Positions 4,641 through 6,923 of a stretch of 6,923 nucleotides of DNA are shown one piece after another. The stretch comes from Acidobacteriota bacterium (GTDB lineage: Bacteria; Acidobacteriota; Terriglobia; UBA7540): positions 1-6,923 of the forward strand of contig QHZK01000170.1 in NCBI GenBank assembly GCA_003224635.1, read 5' to 3'. The first letter of the stretch is position 1, and each line of letters opens with the position of its first letter. The notes under the pieces were generated by a model. The model was given only the letters and a program-made list of their open reading frames with translations. It was not told the origin of the DNA and ran no database searches. The position numbers were made by a program, and so were the translations under genes.

Positions 4641-5984
4641 GCCGCGAGGCGCGTAGCTTTCGAAGCGGGTGTAGGGCTTGAGAAACACGAGCTTGAAGGG
4701 TCCGGTAGGACCATTCCGTTGCTTCCCGATGTTGAGCTCGGTAATCACTCCGGGCTCGTCGAACTCCGTGCCGTCGCCGCTCGGCGACGGCCGGTGAATG
4801 AAGATGACCACATCGGCGTCCTGCTCGATGGCACCGGAATCACGCAGGTCAGAGAGTTCCGGCTTGCGCCCTTTTCCCGCTTCGGGAGCGCGGCTCAACT
4901 GCGAAAGCGCGACGACCGGCACGCGCAGCTCCTTGGCGATACTCTTCAGGCCCCGCGAGATATAACTGACTTCCTGGGTTCTGTTTTCGAACCGCCCGTG
5001 GCCGGTGACGAGCTGGAGGTAATCGACAATCAAGAGCTCAACCTGTTTTCGTTCCGCCTGGAGGCGGCGCGCCTTCGCCCGAATCTGCATGATACTCAAG
5101 GCGGGCGTATCGTCGATGAAGAGCGGCGCCTCCGCCAAGCGGCCCACGGCACGCGTCATCTTGGTCCAGTCCTCCTGACTGGCAAAACCGGTGCGGAGCT
5201 TGTGACTGTCGATGCGCCCCTCGGAGCACAGGAGCCGGATGAGCAGCGATTCCTTGCTCATTTCGAGCGAAAAGATTCCGACCACCTTGCCCTGGGTGGC
5301 CGCGTGGGCCGCAATGTTGAGCGCGAGGGCCGTCTTGCCGAGCGAAGGCCGGGCGGCGATGATGATCAGCTCTCCAGGCTGCAGCCCCGAGGTCATGTCA
5401 TCGAGATCCTTAAAGCCCGTTTCGACGCCGGTGACGCTCTGGCCGCGATCGAACAGAACGTCCAGCGTGCCGAAACTGTCCTTGACAATGTCCTGGACTC
5501 TGAAAAACCCGGATTGCACCTTCTCGGAGGCAATATCGATCATCTGGCTCTGCGCCAGGTCGATCAGCGTCACGGGGTCGTCGGCTCCTTCCAGGCACCG
5601 GGAAATGACGTTGTTCGAAGCATTGATGAGTTGCCGCACGAGTGCCTTGTCCTTGACGATGCGCGTGTACTCGCTGACGCTCGCCGTGGTGCCGATGGGG
5701 ATGCCGTCGGTGAGGGACGCCAGGTAACTCGCGCCGCCGGCTTTCTCGATCAAGCCGTCCTTGGAAAGCTCCTCCGAGAGGGTGACCAGATCGATGGTGT
5801 GGGTTTTTTCGAAGAGCGCAAGCATCTTTTCGAAAGCGATGCGGTGAGCGTCGGCGAAAAAGTCGTCCTTGCGCACGACTTCCAGGATGGTGTTCAGCGC
5901 CCCGTTATCCAGCAGCACGGAGCCCAGCAGGGCGCGCTCGGCTTCCAGATTGTGGGGCAAGGCTCGTTCGGTCGCGGTGCTCAT
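4632..5984 (-). CDS. dnaB: Replicative DNA helicase
   Basis: DnaB is the hexameric 5'-3' helicase that unwinds DNA at the replication fork and recruits primase. The 450-residue product has the normal length and order: N-terminal domain (P-H-N-L-E-A-E-R-A-L-L-G, 10-21, through about 150), linker to about 180, then a RecA-like ATPase domain. Walker A is A-R-P-S-L-G-K-T (211-218), with Leu where most DnaBs have Met. The catalytic Glu is E241 in F-S-L-E-M. Walker B is L-L-I-V-D-Y (317-322). A-L-S-Q-L-S-R (359-365) and D-S-G-A-I-E-Q-D-A-D (382-391) are typical. The arginine-finger region is K-Q-R-N-G-P-T-G (421-428). No intein interrupts the usual insertion sites. ATG 5984 matches the family start; the nearest Shine-Dalgarno-like GGAGAGG is 18 nt upstream, which is long. 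A minus-strand extended -10 lies about 50 bp upstream, suggesting its own promoter despite the rplI neighbour. Confidence 0.97.
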   Translation of the reverse strand: MSTATERALPHNLEAERALLGSVLLDNGALNTILEVVRKDDFFADAHRIAFEKMLALFEKTHTIDLVTLSEELSKDGLIEKAGGASYLASLTDGIPIGTTASVSEYTRIVKDKALVRQLINASNNVISRCLEGADDPVTLIDLAQSQMIDIASEKVQSGFFRVQDIVKDSFGTLDVLFDRGQSVTGVETGFKDLDDMTSGLQPGELIIIAARPSLGKTALALNIAAHAATQGKVVGIFSLEMSKESLLIRLLCSEGRIDSHKLRTGFASQEDWTKMTRAVGRLAEAPLFIDDTPALSIMQIRAKARRLQAERKQVELLIVDYLQLVTGHGRFENRTQEVSYISRGLKSIAKELRVPVVALSQLSRAPEAGKGRKPELSDLRDSGAIEQDADVVIFIHRPSPSGDGTEFDEPGVITELNIGKQRNGPTGPFKLVFLKPYTRFESYAPRGEE

Positions 5985-6034
5985 CGGGGCGGAACCGAGA
6001 CGCCTCTCCGGCGTGGAAAAAAATCCGAGACGCG

Positions 6035-6043
6035 ATTATAACA
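6035..6043 (-). promoter_or_regulatory. Extended -10 promoter element upstream of dnaB
   Basis: The minus strand reads TGTTATAAT, which is a perfect TATAAT with the TGN extension. It would start transcription near 6028 and give a leader of about 44 nt before the dnaB ATG. No good -35 is seen at 16-18 bp, which is acceptable for an extended -10 promoter. In a GC-rich region a perfect TATAAT is unlikely by chance, but it remains a sequence-only prediction. Confidence 0.5.
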
Positions 6044-6076
6044 CGCGAGGGGAAATGCGAAACCGGGTGATGACTT

Positions 6077-6082
6077 ATTATA
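6077..6082 (-). promoter_or_regulatory. Second TATAAT upstream of dnaB
   Basis: A second minus-strand TATAAT lies 42 bp upstream of the first. The hexamer 17 bp further upstream is CTGCAA, agreeing with TTGACA at three positions. It may be an alternative dnaB promoter. The support is weaker than for 6035-6043. Confidence 0.3.
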
Positions 6083-6199
6083 GGGCGCCTTTTGGTGGTT
6101 TGCAGTGAGTTTGAGACTCCGTCGCGGGACGAGCGGTTAGATAACGGAAGGCCGGTCGTGGCGCCCCTTCGACGCGCACGGGGGGCGAAGACTCGAATC

Positions 6200-6691
6200 C
6201 TAGGAAGGTGAAGCTGGGGGCGCCGCCGGTGGCGCCGTTCCGGCTTCGATCTCGCCCTCGACTTTTACCTTCACCGTCGCCGTGACCTCGCGGTGCAGCT
6301 TGACGGAGACGTCGTATTCGCCGAGGACTTTCAGCGGCGCCGAGATCTGGATCTTCCTCCGGTCGATGTTGTAGCCCTGCTCGGCCAGCTTGCCGGCCAC
6401 GTCCATGGCCGTCACCGAACCGAAGAGGGTACCGTGCTCGCCCGCCTTGCGCGTGATCGTGACGCTGACGCCCTCCATCAGCTTGGCCAGGTCTTCGGAG
6501 TCAGCTTTCTCCTCGGCTTCGAGCTTCAGGAACTTCACGCGCTGCTGCTCGACCCATTTGCGGTTTTGCGTTGTGGCCGCGACGGCCATTTTCTTGGGCA
6601 GAAGGTAGTTGCGGCCGAAGCCGTCGGCTACCTTGACGAGCTGCCCGCGCGTTCCGAGCTTTTCGATGTCCTGTAGAAGAATGACTTCCAT
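6200..6691 (-). CDS. rplI: 50S ribosomal protein L9
   Basis: L9 binds 23S rRNA at the base of the L1 stalk and reaches out from the large subunit. The protein has the expected plan: N-terminal RNA-binding domain M-E-V-I-L-L-Q-D-I-E through G-R-N-Y-L-L-P-K-K (1-39) with the G-x-x-G-x-x-V-x-V-x-x-G-x-x-R-N motif, a charged connecting helix (about 41-75), and a C-terminal domain (76-147) with H-G-T-L-F-G-S-V-T. It is 163 residues against about 148-150 usual; the surplus is a Glu/Ala/Pro-rich tail ending A-P-P-A-A-P-P-A-S-P-S, likely disordered. ATG 6691 is the family start, with GAGGG six bases upstream. It follows rpsR as in most bacteria, but the gap of about 150 bp is wider than usual and includes a heptad tract. 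Confidence 0.97.
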   Translation of the reverse strand: MEVILLQDIEKLGTRGQLVKVADGFGRNYLLPKKMAVAATTQNRKWVEQQRVKFLKLEAEEKADSEDLAKLMEGVSVTITRKAGEHGTLFGSVTAMDVAGKLAEQGYNIDRRKIQISAPLKVLGEYDVSVKLHREVTATVKVKVEGEIEAGTAPPAAPPASPS

Positions 6692-6693
6692 AT

Positions 6694-6728
6694 TCAGCCC
6701 TCAGTAATCAGCGGTCAGCCGTCAACTA
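6694..6728 (-). repeat. Heptad tract directly upstream of rplI
   Basis: On the plus strand five units run in register: TCAGCCC, TCAGTAA, TCAGCGG, TCAGCCG, TCAACTA. They have the TCAGNNN form seen at the hisB-hisH and hisA/alr elements. The tract ends three bases before the rplI ATG, and one of its units provides the Shine-Dalgarno (GAGGG on the minus strand, 6698-6702). No inverted arm is obvious. Confidence 0.75.
6698..6702 (-). promoter_or_regulatory. rplI ribosome-binding site formed by repeat sequence
   Basis: GAGGG on the minus strand lies six bases before the rplI ATG, a good spacing. It falls inside the first two TCAGNNN units, so the repeat itself provides the ribosome-binding site here, in contrast to the his genes where the tracts provide none. 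Confidence 0.55.
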
Positions 6729-6844
6729 CGGCGCAAGGGCAGGCCGATAAGTGACGAAGACCGCTCTCGATATTTTGCTCCACGAAGCCGGCCCGCCGTC
6801 CGCGCTCCCGTTCCTTTAAGCTGACGTCCGGAGCTTGCTGTTTG
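6729..6844. other. Remainder of the rpsR-rplI gap
   Basis: This is non-coding and holds no recognised feature. On the minus strand AAGCT and AGCTT (after the rpsR stop) could make a 5-bp stem, too weak to call a terminator. A GGGAGCGCGGACG stretch on the minus strand faintly resembles the GC module in hisF but loses similarity after 13 bases. Confidence 0.3.
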
Positions 6845-6923
6845 CTAGATTTCGGCGGCGAAAGGCAGCAGGGCGATATTTCGCGCGCGCTTGATCGCCA
6901 CCGTCAACAACCGCTGGTGGGGC
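6845..6923 (-). CDS. rpsR: 30S ribosomal protein S18, C-terminal end only
   Basis: S18 binds 16S rRNA in the platform of the small subunit alongside S6. Only the last 25 residues and the TAG stop (6845-6847) are in the window; the start lies beyond the right edge. Reading the minus strand gives P-H-Q-R-L-L-T-V-A-I-K-R-A-R-N-I-A-L-L-P-F-A-A-E-I, which holds the S18 signature H-Q-R-x-L-x-x-A-I-K-R-A-R-x-I-A-L-L-P-F. It is the upstream neighbour of rplI, the normal order for the rpsF-rpsR-rplI cluster, which supports the call despite the short length. Confidence 0.93.
   Translation of the reverse strand, partial: PHQRLLTVAIKRARNIALLPFAAEI

Larger units (their letters stand above)
5985..6199. 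other. Gap between rplI and dnaB holding candidate dnaB promoters
   Basis: This 215-bp non-coding gap lies between the rplI stop and the dnaB start. It contains two TATAAT hexamers on the minus strand, listed separately. Near the rplI end, CGCCCC (6162-6167) and GGGGCG (6182-6187) could pair with a 14-nt loop, but no T-run follows, so I do not call a terminator. No heptad tract is present, unlike the gaps on either side of the his genes and before rplI. Confidence 0.5.

Noticed and set aside
4572..6041. 489-residue open frame on the plus strand opposite dnaB
   Set aside because: It lies wholly antisense to a well-conserved dnaB, has no recognisable domain, and is an expected effect of GC-rich codon use.
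6162..6187. Intrinsic terminator after rplI
   Set aside because: The stem is short with a 14-nt loop and no T-run follows on the minus strand.
6790..6815. Third copy of the GC palindromic module in the rpsR-rplI gap
   Set aside because: Only about 13 bases resemble the hisF module and the palindrome is not preserved; chance is likely in GC-rich sequence.
1..6923. A hidden defence, mobile or biosynthetic system
   Set aside because: Every substantial reading frame is accounted for by eight housekeeping genes; no transposase, integrase, nuclease or toxin motif was found.

Overview
The window is 6.9 kb of GC-rich bacterial chromosome holding two convergent blocks of conserved genes. The plus-strand block is the 3' part of a histidine biosynthesis cluster: hisB (missing its N-terminus), hisH, hisF, hisA. 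The minus-strand block, read from the right edge, is rpsR (C-terminal end only), rplI, dnaB, alr. The two blocks meet tail to tail at about 3097-3233. The GC content, the order rpsR-rplI-dnaB-alr and the intergenic repeats fit a high-GC Gram-negative lineage. Acidobacteriota is my best guess, but this rests on memory of similar gene orders and is not demonstrated by the sequence.

The four his enzymes catalyse consecutive or paired steps. HisA isomerises ProFAR to PRFAR. The HisH/HisF pair turns PRFAR plus glutamine-derived ammonia into imidazole-glycerol phosphate and AICAR. HisB dehydrates imidazole-glycerol phosphate. No hisI or hisE follows; the next gene is alr on the opposite strand. The minus block joins translation (S18, L9), replication (DnaB helicase) and wall synthesis (alanine racemase). 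The 215-bp gap upstream of dnaB holds candidate promoters.

The unusual part is the repeats. All three his junctions, the hisA/alr junction and the rpsR-rplI gap contain tracts with a clear 7-nucleotide period (units such as TCAGNNN, AGTCGAA and GAAACTC). Two tracts, hisB-hisH and hisA/alr, are copies of one palindromic element; a core of about 71 bp differs at about 5 positions. Heptads also lie inside hisF, in frame, where they encode a 7-residue periodic peptide directly after the catalytic Asp130. hisH carries a smaller insertion that shares a GC-rich module with the hisF insertion. At all three his junctions a Shine-Dalgarno-like motif sits at the end of the upstream gene, then comes the repeat, then a start codon with no nearby Shine-Dalgarno. 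This suggests repeats grew or inserted between ribosome-binding site and start. I see no phage, transposase, CRISPR, defence system, tRNA or rRNA. The genes are ordinary housekeeping genes and the interest lies in the repeat family.
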